This document shows positions 29,551 through 40,700 of a stretch of 64,000 nt of DNA, piece after piece. The first letter of the stretch is position 1. Each line of letters begins with the position of its first letter. This stretch comes from Candidatus Scybalocola faecavium. GTDB taxonomy: Bacteria > Bacillota > Clostridia > Lachnospirales > Lachnospiraceae. Below the pieces are notes generated by a model. It was not told where the DNA came from. It saw only the letters and a list, made by a program, of their open reading frames with translations, and ran no database searches. The stretch lies in NCBI GenBank assembly GCA_018713145.1, contig DVFP01000019.1, positions 181,857 to 245,856 on the forward strand. The letters run 5' to 3'. A program made the translations under genes and the position numbers.

Positions 29551-30719
29551 AATTGCTTCGGTCCGTCTCCTATCTCTACAACATAAAAGTCTGCCGCGTA
29601 CCCGATGCGCTCCTTATAAACACGTCCCACATTTTCAATAAAAGCATCCACACAGTCTTCCCGCACAATGCTCACGCTGCATCCGCCAAATCCGGCGCCG
29701 GTCATTCTGGCTCCCAGGACACCCTCCTGCTGCCATGCAGTTTCCACCAGTGTATCCAATTCAATACCGGTCACCTCATAGTCATCTCTTAAAGAAACAT
29801 GAGAAGCATTCATTAACCGGCCAAAGGTAGTAAGATCCTTGTTTTGCAAAGCCTTGACCGCTCTCAGCGTTCTTTGGTTTTCGCTGACCGCATGACGGGC
29901 CCGGCGCACATTCACCGGATCCTTAATCGCATATGCTACCAGATCAAACTCGTCTAATGTAAGTTCTCCCAGCGCTTTAACAGGCATCAATGTCTGAATA
30001 TCCGCCAGGGCAGCCTCACACTGACTGCGGCGCTCATTATACTTTGAATCCTCCAGGCGGCGCACCTTATTGGTATTTCCAATAACGATACGGTAGCCGG
30101 CCAGATCAATGGGGGCATATTCATATTCTAAAGTGGCAGTATCCAGAAAAACCGCGTGTCCGGCCTTGCCCATGGCAATGGCAAACTGATCCATAATACC
30201 GCAGTTTACACCAACGAAATGATTTTCCGCATACTGGCCAAGCTTTGAGGCAAGTACGCCATCTACATCAAACTTAAATATATCAGCAATCACCTTGCAT
30301 GTCAATATTTCCAGTGACGCAGATGAGGACAGACCGGACTTATTTGGAATGTTTCCTACACAGGCAAAATCTATCCCCTGATCCAAAACCATCCCATGCT
30401 CTTTAAAAGCCCAAATCACGCCTTTGACATAATTGGCCCAATCATCCTCCTTTTTATAAGTCAGCTCATGAAGATCCGACTCGATCACGCCAAGCTCATC
30501 AAAATTTGCGGAATAAAAACGCAGCTTGGAATCTGTACGCTTCCGGGCTACCCCATAAGTTCCCACGGTGAGGGCGCATGGAAAAACATGGCCTCCATTA
30601 TAATCTGTATGCTCTCCGATTAGGTTCACGCGTCCTGGCGCAAAAAAGCATAAAATTTCTCCTCCAGGTCCCATTTTCTCTGTAAATGTCTTTTTTAAAT
30701 CTTCTAAAATCTGAATCAT
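29547..30719 (-). CDS. galK: Galactokinase
   Basis: APGRVNLIGEHTDYNGG, GNIPNKSGLSSSASLEI, ARMTGAGFGGCSVSI. Confidence 0.97.
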   Translation of the reverse strand: MIQILEDLKKTFTEKMGPGGEILCFFAPGRVNLIGEHTDYNGGHVFPCALTVGTYGVARKRTDSKLRFYSANFDELGVIESDLHELTYKKEDDWANYVKGVIWAFKEHGMVLDQGIDFACVGNIPNKSGLSSSASLEILTCKVIADIFKFDVDGVLASKLGQYAENHFVGVNCGIMDQFAIAMGKAGHAVFLDTATLEYEYAPIDLAGYRIVIGNTNKVRRLEDSKYNERRSQCEAALADIQTLMPVKALGELTLDEFDLVAYAIKDPVNVRRARHAVSENQRTLRAVKALQNKDLTTFGRLMNASHVSLRDDYEVTGIELDTLVETAWQQEGVLGARMTGAGFGGCSVSIVREDCVDAFIENVGRVYKERIGYAADFYVVEIGDGPKQL

Positions 30720-30775
30720 TTTATCCTCCTGATCCTTACGGCCTGAGCATTAAAGGCCCAGGCACAACGAAATAA

Positions 30776-32320
30776 TCACTGCCGGCTGACTGCTTCAATA
30801 AATCGGCTAAATGCCTGACGTCCGGCCTCATCTCTTTTGAATACGCCGCACTGTTCCAGGATTCCCGCATACACATAGCCGATCTCATCCTGAAGAATCC
30901 GGTCTGCATTTTCTTCATTAATATCTGCATATTTCTCTTTAATCATATCTGCCCAGTCTCCATGTTTTGCTACCATGTCATTTTGGCGGACATCCTTTCC
31001 GTTAAGGAGACAATCCTTTAAAACAGCCATTTCTTCCTTTAACCGGGCAGGAAGGACTGCCAGACCCATAACTTCAATCAGGCCGATATTTTCTTTTTTA
31101 ATATGGTGGTACTCCTGATGAGGGTGATACAGGCCATCCGGATATTCCGGTGTAGTAATATTGTTGCGCAATACAAGATCCAGCTCAAATCTGCCGTCCC
31201 GCATACGGGCAATAGGGGTAATGGTATTATGCATTTCTCCATCAGTCTCTGACAGGATCATGGCAGACTCATCTGTATATCCTCTCCAGCATTTTAAGAT
31301 CTTATCTGCCAGTTCTATCAGACGGCTGCTGTCTGTCCCGCTGATCCGTATTACAGACATAGGCCACTTAACGATGCCGGTATCTACGTCTTCAAAGCCC
31401 TTAAATACCACTTTAGTCTCCACCGGAGCCTTGGCCATAGCAAACTCATAATGGCCGCCCTGGAAATGATCGTGGGTCAAAATGGAACCGCCGACAATGG
31501 GCAAGTCTGCATTTGAGCCGATAAAGTAGTGAGGGAACATTTTTATAAAATCAAACAGCTTAATAAATGTGCTCCGGTCAATCTTCATGGGAACATGAGC
31601 GCCATTAAAAACAATACAGTGCTCATTATAATATACATAAGGTGAATACTGTAAATACCAGGGCTGTCCGTTCATCTTTAAAGGAATGACCCGGTGGTTC
31701 TGGCGGGCCGGATGATTCAGACGGCCTGCATAGCCTTCATTTTCCCTGCATAACAGACACTTAGGATAGCTGGATGCTTTCGCCTTTAAAGCAGCCGCAA
31801 TCGCCTTTGGATCCTTCTCCGGCTTTGACAAATTAATGGTCACATCCAAATCTCCGTACTGGGTCTTTGTCACCCACTTCAGATCCTTTTTCACTCGATA
31901 CGTGCGGATATAGTCTGTATCCTGGCTGAACCGGTAATAAAAGTCTGTTGCCTCCTGGGGATCCTGGCGGTATTTTTTCCAGAAAACATCAATCACCTGG
32001 GAAGGTCTTGGCACAAGACAGCCCATAAGCTTTGTATCAAAAAGATCCCGTCCCACAATACTGTCATCCTTTACAACCCCCCGACGGACAGCATCGTCTA
32101 CCAGATCATTTAAAATATCTTCCAGAGGAGACAAGATCACCGGCTCCGGATCATAATCATCCAGCTCCATGACCTCCAGGATGCGGTTTGTAGTATAAAC
32201 CTTATCTTCCTCCCGGATCAGCTTTTTCTCCACACCATAATTTACAAGCTGACAAATCCTTTGATCAACAGTCATGTTCAAATTACTCCTTCCCTTTAAA
32301 AACACCTGCTTATTTATCAA
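30776..32320 (-). CDS. galT: UDP-glucose-hexose-1-phosphate uridylyltransferase (Firmicutes-type GalT)
   Basis: CLLCRENEGYAGRLNHPARQNHRVIPL, YNEHCIVFNGAHVPMKI, GGSILTHDHFQGGHYEF; operon with galK. Confidence 0.96.
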   Translation of the reverse strand: MINKQVFLKGRSNLNMTVDQRICQLVNYGVEKKLIREEDKVYTTNRILEVMELDDYDPEPVILSPLEDILNDLVDDAVRRGVVKDDSIVGRDLFDTKLMGCLVPRPSQVIDVFWKKYRQDPQEATDFYYRFSQDTDYIRTYRVKKDLKWVTKTQYGDLDVTINLSKPEKDPKAIAAALKAKASSYPKCLLCRENEGYAGRLNHPARQNHRVIPLKMNGQPWYLQYSPYVYYNEHCIVFNGAHVPMKIDRSTFIKLFDFIKMFPHYFIGSNADLPIVGGSILTHDHFQGGHYEFAMAKAPVETKVVFKGFEDVDTGIVKWPMSVIRISGTDSSRLIELADKILKCWRGYTDESAMILSETDGEMHNTITPIARMRDGRFELDLVLRNNITTPEYPDGLYHPHQEYHHIKKENIGLIEVMGLAVLPARLKEEMAVLKDCLLNGKDVRQNDMVAKHGDWADMIKEKYADINEENADRILQDEIGYVYAGILEQCGVFKRDEAGRQAFSRFIEAVSRQ

Positions 32321-32467
32321 CGACTTTCAATGTACCCTCAGTTTAGCCTTTTTTTCTGACAGATACAATAAAGAAATGTCGTTTTTATATGTCATTTTGT
32401 TGCATGTATGTAAAATTTCCTTTATACTCATGTTAGGATGAGATAAGGTCAGGTAAGGGAGGAAATC

Positions 32468-33304
32468 ATGGAACGGATCAGCAGATTGCCATTTAAAGAC
32501 TCTTATAAAAATTCAGATAGAACATTTGTTGCATTGTCAGTATACAATACCGGGCGCCAGAAATGTACCCCCAGGTATCAGTGGGGCCCCGGTGTACGGG
32601 ATCATTATCTGATCCACTATGTTGTCACCGGACAGGGATATTATGAAGTAAACCAAACATGCTATGCCTTAAAGGCAGGCGATGTATTTCTGGCCTTTCC
32701 GGATACGCCCATGACCTACTATGCACATGAAACAGACCCTTGGGAATATTGCTGGGCCGGCTTTAACGGCAGCGATGCCCTGGCTATTGTTCTGGCTGCG
32801 GGTTTTACAAAAAAATCCCCTGTGATCTTTCAATTCTCACAGGGGGATCTTTTAGAAAAACGATTATCTCAGATTTATCAATGTCATGGAGCGGATCTGG
32901 CCCATGCCCTGGAAATGACCGGACGGCTTTACCACGCTCTTGCCCTTCTTGTGGATAACGCTCCACCATCTTCTGCCAGCCCGGGGGATATATATGTTCA
33001 AAAAGCCATGGGATATATTAACGGTCACTATGCCTATCCCATCTCCGTGGAAGAGATCGCCGTCTACACCGGCATCAGCCGCAGCCAGCTTTATCGGGCA
33101 TTTCAGCAGCAGATCCATATGTCTCCCAAGGAGTACCTGACCCGGTTCAGGATCCGTCAGGCCTGCCGGCTTTTAAAAAATACCGACCTGCCCATTACCA
33201 CCATCGCCGGCTCTGTAGGCTTTGACAACAGCCTTTACTTTTCCAGGGTATTCAGCAAGGCCATGGGGAAAAGTCCTAGTATGTACCGGGAATTATCCCG
33301 GTAA
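32468..33304 (+). CDS. AraC family transcriptional regulator
   Basis: Cupin-like N-terminus, double HTH (SVEEIAVYTGISRSQLYRAFQQQIHMSPKEYLTRFRIRQACRLL ... VGFDNSLYFSRVFSKAMGKSPSMYR). Confidence 0.95.
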   Translation: MERISRLPFKDSYKNSDRTFVALSVYNTGRQKCTPRYQWGPGVRDHYLIHYVVTGQGYYEVNQTCYALKAGDVFLAFPDTPMTYYAHETDPWEYCWAGFNGSDALAIVLAAGFTKKSPVIFQFSQGDLLEKRLSQIYQCHGADLAHALEMTGRLYHALALLVDNAPPSSASPGDIYVQKAMGYINGHYAYPISVEEIAVYTGISRSQLYRAFQQQIHMSPKEYLTRFRIRQACRLLKNTDLPITTIAGSVGFDNSLYFSRVFSKAMGKSPSMYRELSR

Positions 33305-33312
33305 GCCATTTC

Positions 33313-33756
33313 TTATTCCCAGGCTGCAACATTGCCTTTAATATCGTTATTAATGACATAATAAGCTTTATTTTCTTCAGCCTTTAAGTAGATCACCAGA
33401 TCCTTAAGATCCTTCATCAGATTTCCCTGAGCCTTCCACTCATTTTTAATGCGGGAAATGATCTCCTGCTGTTCTACCTGATGCTGGGAAAACTGATAGA
33501 AAATATTGATCTTTGCTGCGCCTTTGCTTTCTCCGGCCTCAGATGCCGCTGCCGCAGCTTTTGTCTTAGCCTTAGGCGCCTTTATCTCCTGAACCTTTTC
33601 CGGCATTTTTACGTCTGCCTGAACTTCTGTCCGGATCTGTACAGGAGCTTTATCCGCTGCTGCTTTACATGCTGCTGACTGTTTTTTCACTGCACATTCT
33701 GCCTGACGTTTCATCATTTTTTTCATCAAACGTTTTTTCACGTCACAAACCTCCAT
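33313..33756 (-). CDS. DUF6465-like conserved hypothetical
   Basis: Ala/Lys-rich N-terminus and conserved C-terminal block NIFYQFSQHQVEQQEI...YLKAEENKAYYVINND. Confidence 0.75.
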   Translation of the reverse strand: MEVCDVKKRLMKKMMKRQAECAVKKQSAACKAAADKAPVQIRTEVQADVKMPEKVQEIKAPKAKTKAAAAASEAGESKGAAKINIFYQFSQHQVEQQEIISRIKNEWKAQGNLMKDLKDLVIYLKAEENKAYYVINNDIKGNVAAWE

Positions 33757-33892
33757 TTCTTCTACGAGCTATTAATTATAGCGTTTTTCCCGGAAGTTGT
33801 CAAATATGAAGAGCCGTATGATCAAATATCGGGGACCAGTTCAGCCATCTGAACTGGTCCGTGCATTTACTTGCGCAGATCCGGCTGATAAG

Positions 33893-35248
33893 TTAGTCGC
33901 GGACAATGATGATCTTTTCTCCCCTGGACTGATCCAACTGATGACGGATCACAGGAATAAGTTCTTCTAACGGCTGAGTCACCTGATCGCCGGTGGACAT
34001 ATTTTTCAGCGTCACTTTCCCCTGGGCAATCTCATCTTCCCCGATAAATGCAGCAAAAGGAATGCCCAGTTTATCAGCATAGCCGATCTTATGTTTAAAC
34101 TTTTTCTGCTCAAAATAGATCTGGGTACGGATTCCTTCATGACGCATCGCCGTAGCAGTTCCGATCGCATAAGACAAATCCTGGGTCATAGGGATGACCA
34201 GGACATCTGCCCCTGCAGTAGTGTCGCTTAAATAGCCCATGGTACTTAAAATATAAAAAAGACGGGTCAATCCAATGGAAATACCTACCCCCGGCAGCTT
34301 TTTATCTGTATAATATTCTGCCAGATTATCGTAACGGCCGCCGGAACAGATCGAGCCGATCTCCGGATGCTTATTAAATGTTGTTTCATAAACCGTTCCG
34401 GTATAGTAATCCAAACCTCTGGCAATGCAAAGATCGATCTTATAATTTTTCTCTGGCACGCAAAAAGCTGCGATTCCCAAGACTACAGCTTCCAGTTCAT
34501 CCACACCTGCGTCAAAGGTCTCATTTTTCCCGCTGTATGACCGAAGCTGGCTGATAACATCCTTTGTAGTTCCGGAAATGCGGATAAACTTAAGGATCTC
34601 CTGACACTGCTCATGGGATGCTCCCAGATCCTCAAGCTCTTTAGCCACGGCATCGCTTCCGATCTTCTCCAGCTTATCCACGATCCGGAGAATATCTGTC
34701 ACATTTTCCGAAAGATCAAGAATTTCAAAAAATCCCGACAGCACCTTGCGGTTATTAATACGGATAGTAAAATCATCCAGGCCAAGGCTGGTGAAAATAT
34801 TATAAATAATGCTTGGGACCTCCGCGTCATTTACAATATCCAGCTTTGTATCTCCGATAATGTCAATATCCGCCTGATAAAACTCTCTGAAACGTCCTTT
34901 CTGTGCCCGCTCTCCCCGGTATACCTTTCCGATCTGATACCGCTTAAAGGGGAATGTGAGACTGCTGTAATTTTTGGCCACATACTTTGCCAAAGGCACG
35001 GTCAAGTCAAAACGCATCGCCAGATCCGTATCGCCTTTTTCAAAACGATAGATCTGCTTTTCCGTTTCACCGCCGCCTTTTGCCAGCAATACTTCAGCAG
35101 ATTCCAAAATCGGTGTGTCCAAAGGCAAAAAGCCGTAAGAACCGTACACATCTTGAAGTGTACGGACAATTTTATCAAATTTTAACTGTTCCTGGGGCAA
35201 TAATTCCATAAATCCGGACAATGTTCTCGGGGTCACTTTATTTCCCAT
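33893..35248 (-). CDS. hisS: Histidyl-tRNA synthetase, archaeal/eukaryotic-like type
   Basis: MRFDLTVPLAKYVAKN, FREFYQADIDIIG, CIARGLDYYTGTVYET, CSGGRYDNLAEYY. Confidence 0.92.
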   Translation of the reverse strand: MGNKVTPRTLSGFMELLPQEQLKFDKIVRTLQDVYGSYGFLPLDTPILESAEVLLAKGGGETEKQIYRFEKGDTDLAMRFDLTVPLAKYVAKNYSSLTFPFKRYQIGKVYRGERAQKGRFREFYQADIDIIGDTKLDIVNDAEVPSIIYNIFTSLGLDDFTIRINNRKVLSGFFEILDLSENVTDILRIVDKLEKIGSDAVAKELEDLGASHEQCQEILKFIRISGTTKDVISQLRSYSGKNETFDAGVDELEAVVLGIAAFCVPEKNYKIDLCIARGLDYYTGTVYETTFNKHPEIGSICSGGRYDNLAEYYTDKKLPGVGISIGLTRLFYILSTMGYLSDTTAGADVLVIPMTQDLSYAIGTATAMRHEGIRTQIYFEQKKFKHKIGYADKLGIPFAAFIGEDEIAQGKVTLKNMSTGDQVTQPLEELIPVIRHQLDQSRGEKIIIVRD

Positions 35249-35389
35249 AGGTATTCTCCTTCCAATCGTATATTCCTTTTAGGATTTATCTTACCATATG
35301 GCCCGAAGATTTTCAATAAGCGGGATGACCAACACCCGGACAAGAATCAAAACCGGACAGGGAGCGCTGCCCGGCCTGCCAAAGAACCG

Positions 35390-35848
35390 TCACCCGGGAA
35401 TGGGGATCTTCTCAACAGTCCATGTATGATCTTCCTCGTTAATTTCCATGACCGCCATAGACAGTCCGCCTCCAAAGCGGGGTCTGCCGCAGCTTCCGGG
35501 ATTCAGCCAAAGGCGTCCGTTGATCATTTCCTGGAAATACTTGTGTGTATGTCCAAAAATCACAACGTCTACTCCATCCAGATTTCCTGCCACATTTCTT
35601 CGGTCATGGGTCAGGAAAAAGCTGACACCGCCAATCTGAAACCGCAGAGTGTCTTTAAGATGCTTTGTCCACATGCGATCATTATTTCCCCGGACCACAT
35701 AAACGCTTCCTAAAGGCCGCAGGGCATCCAGGATACTTTCCCTGGTAAAATCCCCTGCATGGATAATCCCATCGCAGCTTTTAGCCACGGACACAACCTC
35801 CAGGCGCAAAATATCATGAGTATCAGATATGACTGCTATCTTTTTCAT
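35390..35848 (-). CDS. YfcE-type metallophosphoesterase (second copy)
   Basis: SDTHD, HAGD, GNND, GHTHKY, NPGS motifs. Confidence 0.93.
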   Translation of the reverse strand: MKKIAVISDTHDILRLEVVSVAKSCDGIIHAGDFTRESILDALRPLGSVYVVRGNNDRMWTKHLKDTLRFQIGGVSFFLTHDRRNVAGNLDGVDVVIFGHTHKYFQEMINGRLWLNPGSCGRPRFGGGLSMAVMEINEEDHTWTVEKIPIPG

Positions 35849-35967
35849 TTTGTCACCTCTTGTTTAATCCGCATAACAGTTCAGGACGGTGCAGCAGACA
35901 AAAAGCTGCACCGTCCTGAATCGCTACGCTCTTTTTAGCCATACATGCTATCGAAAAATACAGACCA

Positions 35968-37530
35968 TTAATGAAGCATGATCTCCTCTTCGTCCTCTCC
36001 ATCAAAGGGAGGCAGTCCCGGATTCGTTTCCATAAGCACCTTTAAAAGCTCATGGTCAAAATTATGGCGCACCTGGCAGGTCCGGTCAAAGATCATGGTT
36101 GCCTCATCTTCCGGTGTAGACGCCGGCCAGCAGGGCAGTCCCGGAATGTTTGGATTGCCATAGCGGGCAAAAGCAATCCAGGCGCCGCTCATGCGCTCTT
36201 CCAACCGGTCAGAAACACCGGGAATATTGCACACAGCCACCTTGTCTGTATTATGAAAGACAAAGGGGATCTCAGAGCAATGCCATGCCGGCTTACCGCC
36301 TTCAAAAGGAAATTCATAGGCAAAAATATAAGAATACACCGGCGCTTCTTTATGGGCGCTGCGCTTTAAAATATAGTCTGAAGAAGGCACACGGAACAGG
36401 GCGTCTAAAACAAGGAGATCGCACAGGTTTTTATCCGGATATGCTTTTTCAAACAACGGGATCAGCTTTTGCGCATGATCTCCATATTTTTTCTCCAGCA
36501 TTTCCCGGATCTTTTCCTTTGGAAGCTGATCTTTATCTTCCACCCCTGGTCCAAATGCAAATTCACCAAAAACAGTTCCCACAATCAGAGGAATCGTCTT
36601 TGCATGATCTCTAAAGCCTACTTCTCTGGGATCTCCCAGATAATAATCATCTGCCACAGGAGAAGTGCCTACATATTCCCCTGCTTTCTCCAGGGCAGGA
36701 GCCACTTTATTGTAGGCCTTTGCCAAATCCGCATAAGGGATAGTCTCCAGTTTTTCAATCTCGTCCGCTGTCAGTCCCAGTTCCTTTAAAAGCGCCTCAA
36801 CAACAGGCTTTGGATCCGTCTTTTCCGGATTACCGAACTTGTCCAGCACACCGCTTTCAATAATTCCTTTATGGAACAGGCCATCTGCTTCCGGAGTCTG
36901 CATAAGCACTGTAACCTTCATACCGCCGCCGGACTGGCCAAACAAGGTCACATTATCCGGATCTCCGCCAAACTGGGCAATATTATCCCGGATCCACCGG
37001 AGGGCTTCAACCATATCTGCCGTACCTGCATTGGCAGAGCGGGCATACTTTTCCCCATAACCGGACAGATTCAGGTATCCCAGGATGTTGAGACGATGAT
37101 TTAAAGAAACAACCACCACATCTCCGGTCTCACACAGATTTGTGCCGTCGTAGGCCACCTGCTCAATGGACGAACCGGCGAAAAATCCGCCCCCGTGAAG
37201 CCATACCATTACCGGCTTTTTCGCTTCCGGATCCAAAGCCTGGGTCCAAATATTCAGGTACTGGCAGTTTTCATCCATGGGCCAGTAGCGGTGAGGCACC
37301 ATCAGCTCACCATTAGGCACATCCTGGCGCATCAGCGGGCAGACATACCCGTAAGAAAGCGCGTCCTTGACACCATCCCAGGGTTTTACAGGCGTTGGGG
37401 CCTGGAACCGCTTTGCGTCAGCGTATTTGATCCCCTGAAAAATATAGGTGCCGTCCAGCATAAATCCTCTAAGCTTCCCGGCTTTTGTCTGTACAGTTGT
37501 TGATGCATCGCAAGCAAATTGTCTTGCCAT
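35968..37530 (-). CDS. Type-B carboxylesterase family protein
   Basis: VWLHGGGFFAGS, VTLFGQSGGGMKV nucleophile elbow; start at MARQFACD with GGGGAG RBS. Confidence 0.93.
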   Translation of the reverse strand: MARQFACDASTTVQTKAGKLRGFMLDGTYIFQGIKYADAKRFQAPTPVKPWDGVKDALSYGYVCPLMRQDVPNGELMVPHRYWPMDENCQYLNIWTQALDPEAKKPVMVWLHGGGFFAGSSIEQVAYDGTNLCETGDVVVVSLNHRLNILGYLNLSGYGEKYARSANAGTADMVEALRWIRDNIAQFGGDPDNVTLFGQSGGGMKVTVLMQTPEADGLFHKGIIESGVLDKFGNPEKTDPKPVVEALLKELGLTADEIEKLETIPYADLAKAYNKVAPALEKAGEYVGTSPVADDYYLGDPREVGFRDHAKTIPLIVGTVFGEFAFGPGVEDKDQLPKEKIREMLEKKYGDHAQKLIPLFEKAYPDKNLCDLLVLDALFRVPSSDYILKRSAHKEAPVYSYIFAYEFPFEGGKPAWHCSEIPFVFHNTDKVAVCNIPGVSDRLEERMSGAWIAFARYGNPNIPGLPCWPASTPEDEATMIFDRTCQVRHNFDHELLKVLMETNPGLPPFDGEDEEEIMLH

Positions 37531-37716
37531 AAGTAATCTCCCCTTTTTATCATTTTTACACTCCTGGATCATGGGTCTGCCCAGGAAATGGACAGGCCCG
37601 GATGAATAGTAATCCATTTACTTTTATTTTAACTGGATTTTTCCCTTATGTATATCCAAAATGATGACATATTTATAGCACAAATACTACTTTTGTCATC
37701 TTCTGATGCCAGACTT

Positions 37717-40700
37717 TTACCCTTCCTGCATCAGATCAAAAAGACTCATCTGCATTGCGCCGGAATTTTTCCGGCTGCCGCCGGACTCCTGGCGCAGGAC
37801 ATTTTCAGGCAGCTCTGAAAGAAAAATCGAAGGCTCTTTTGTCCAGGTAAGCACCAGTTCTTCCTTCGCTCTGGTGATCCCCACAAAAAGCAGCCGCCGC
37901 TCCTCTTCCACATCCGACGGATGCTTCTCGCTTTCATATGGAAGCATCCCTTTTTCCAAGCCATAGATCATGACTACAGGAAACTCCAAACCTTTAGACC
38001 CGTGAAGGGTCATCAGTGTCACTGCGTCTGCATTGTAATTTTTCCCGCCGCACCGGGCCAGGTCGCTTTCAATACCTAAATGGATGGCATCCATAAAGGT
38101 TTCCATATTTTTATAAAATCCGGTCATATGAGACAGCTTTTCCATCCCCTCATCCCGGGACAGATCCATGACCTTGATCCAGGCTTCCATAAATTTGTCC
38201 GGCTTTTTCTTAAATACCGGTTCAAACTGAGTTCTGTATTTTTCCAGAATTTCCCGGGATAAATCATTGTCCTCATAATCCCATAAAAGTTTCAGGCATG
38301 TTCTTGCCGCTATTTCATTTTCCGGATGGAGCATCCAGTCAAAAAATGCCAAACTTCCCCGCACATTTTTCTCATTTAGGAAATCGTCCCGTCCTGCCAC
38401 CACATAAGGGATGCCTTCACTTTGGAGACATTCTTCTAAAAGACGGGCCTGACGGTGAGTCCGGTACAGCACTGCAATATCGGAAAAGCTCCTCGTCCGT
38501 CCTGCCCCATCCTGCCATGCTTTTTCCTGGGCATCCAGCATATCAATGCCGCCAATATACCGATTGATCTCATGGGCAATATAAATAGCCATGGAACGTT
38601 CGCTTTTACTGTGGACCGCCTGCACCGGCTCACCCGGCTGACAGCATGCCTTTAAAATACGCTCCGGCCCGGGATTATTCCGAATCACAGACAAGGCGCT
38701 TTCCAGGATCTGAGGGGTGCAGCGGTAGTTTTGCGTCAGCCTAAGGAGACGTCTTTCAGGGAAATCCTGGGACAGCCGGTCAAAACAGGTATGGTCTGAC
38801 CCCCGGAACCCATAAATAGACTGGTCGGCGTCACCAATAACAAACAGCTCCTTGCCGTGTCGGTTCCAGTGACGGATCAGTTTGTACTGGACAGGATTTA
38901 TATCCTGAAACTCATCTACCAAAAGATAATCAAACTGAGGCCATTTCTGATCTTCCATGGCAAGGACCCGAAGGATCAGGTCGTCAAAATCCAAGGCGCC
39001 CATCTGATGGAGCCGGGTATTATAAGCAGCCACCGGATCTGACAGCAGGGAAGAAATTTCTTCTCCGCTTTTTGAAAGAGAAATCTGCTGCAAAAACTGG
39101 CCCGGTGTCAACTTCAGGCCATACTCCCGGATAATCTCTGCCGCCAGCTCCATGGTTTCACAAGAATCCGCCAGGGTAAAGGGCTGTCCCTGCTTTTTTA
39201 AAAGCTCCAGGCAAAGGGCGTGGAAAGTGCCTACATGGATCCTGCGGGCGCTGTTTTTGACAGCCGGATCTTTTGTGAGACGTTCTTTCAGTTCACCGGC
39301 GGCCTTGTTGGTAAAGGTCACTGCCGTAATATGTCCCGGCCGTATCCGCCGCACATTAAGCATATAAGCCAGCCGGGAAATAAGTGTTTTCGTCTTTCCT
39401 GTGCCTGGGCCTGCCACTACAGCCACACACCGGTCAAGGCAGGTCACTGCCTCCTGCTGTCCCGAATTAAGCCCCTCAAAGAGGCCGGAAGAACCTGATG
39501 GAAACTGTGCCGTGCCTGCCGACAGGTCCCCACCTTTCGAAAGCAGGGCCGCTGCCCCAAGATCCGGGGAAACTGCCGGCATATTCTCAGATGCCGCCGC
39601 TGCCCCCGCCAGGGCAGCAGATTTTTCACCTGTGCTGTGGTCTTTCAACGTCTCCCCACTGTGTTCCAAGGCGGCTTCCGGGGCGTCAAACACATCAAAA
39701 AAGCTGATCTGACCGTCTACATTATTTAACTCTTCCCTGGAAAAAAGCTGGATCTTTCCATACTCCCCGTCAAAGCCTGGGATCCGGGTCACTTCTCCCC
39801 GGCGCAGCCGGCCGATACCGGAAGCAATGGTGCCGCCAAAGCTTCGGCGTATATCCTCTTCCGGGACATTTCTTAAAATTTCAAATTCCGGCCCAAGGGT
39901 CCGGATCATTTCTTCATATTTGCGCACCACGTTGACGCTGGTGGAGGCCCGTCCAACAGCGGCCCCGATCACCTCCGGAAGGGGCATGAGACTTTCAAAA
40001 GGCCGGGCATTTTCCCCGGTGCTCCCTTCCGGCCGGTCACAAAGCTGGGCGATCCTGTGGGAAACGCCAACCGTAAGCTTCTTGCCGCATACCGGGCATT
40101 TTCCCTGATACTTCTCCGCCTCCTCAGGACTTAAGCACACATGGCACTTCCTGTGTCCGTCAAAATGATATTTTCCCTCTTCCGGGAAAAATTCGATCGT
40201 CCCATAAAGCCCCTCTCCGGTCTGAATAGCCCTATAAAGCCCCTCATAGGACAGTTCTGACTGAAACAGCGTGGCTTCCCGTCCAAGCTTTGCCGGAGAA
40301 TGGGCATCTGAATTCGAAATCAGCTGATATTGATCCAGAGCCGACACCCGCCAGTTCATAGGAGGGTCTGAGGACAGACCGGTTTCCACAGCATGGATAT
40401 GGGGCGCCATATCCTCAAAACATTCCTCCACTGTATTAAAGCCTGAAAATGCCCCGAACATAGAAAAATGAGGCGTCCATATGTGGGCAGGCACGTACAT
40501 GGCATCCGGGCACAAAGTCAAAAGGATCTCCGCCAGATCCCGGCAGTCCAGGCCTAAAATCGGCCTTCCGTCAGAATGGATATTTCCAATAGCTTCCAGC
40601 TTTTTTGAAATTGTCTCAGCAGCTTCCAGTCCCGGCAGAAGAATCAGGCTGTGGACCTTGCGCACCTTGTCCATTTTCTTGTAAATTGAACTGATCTCTC

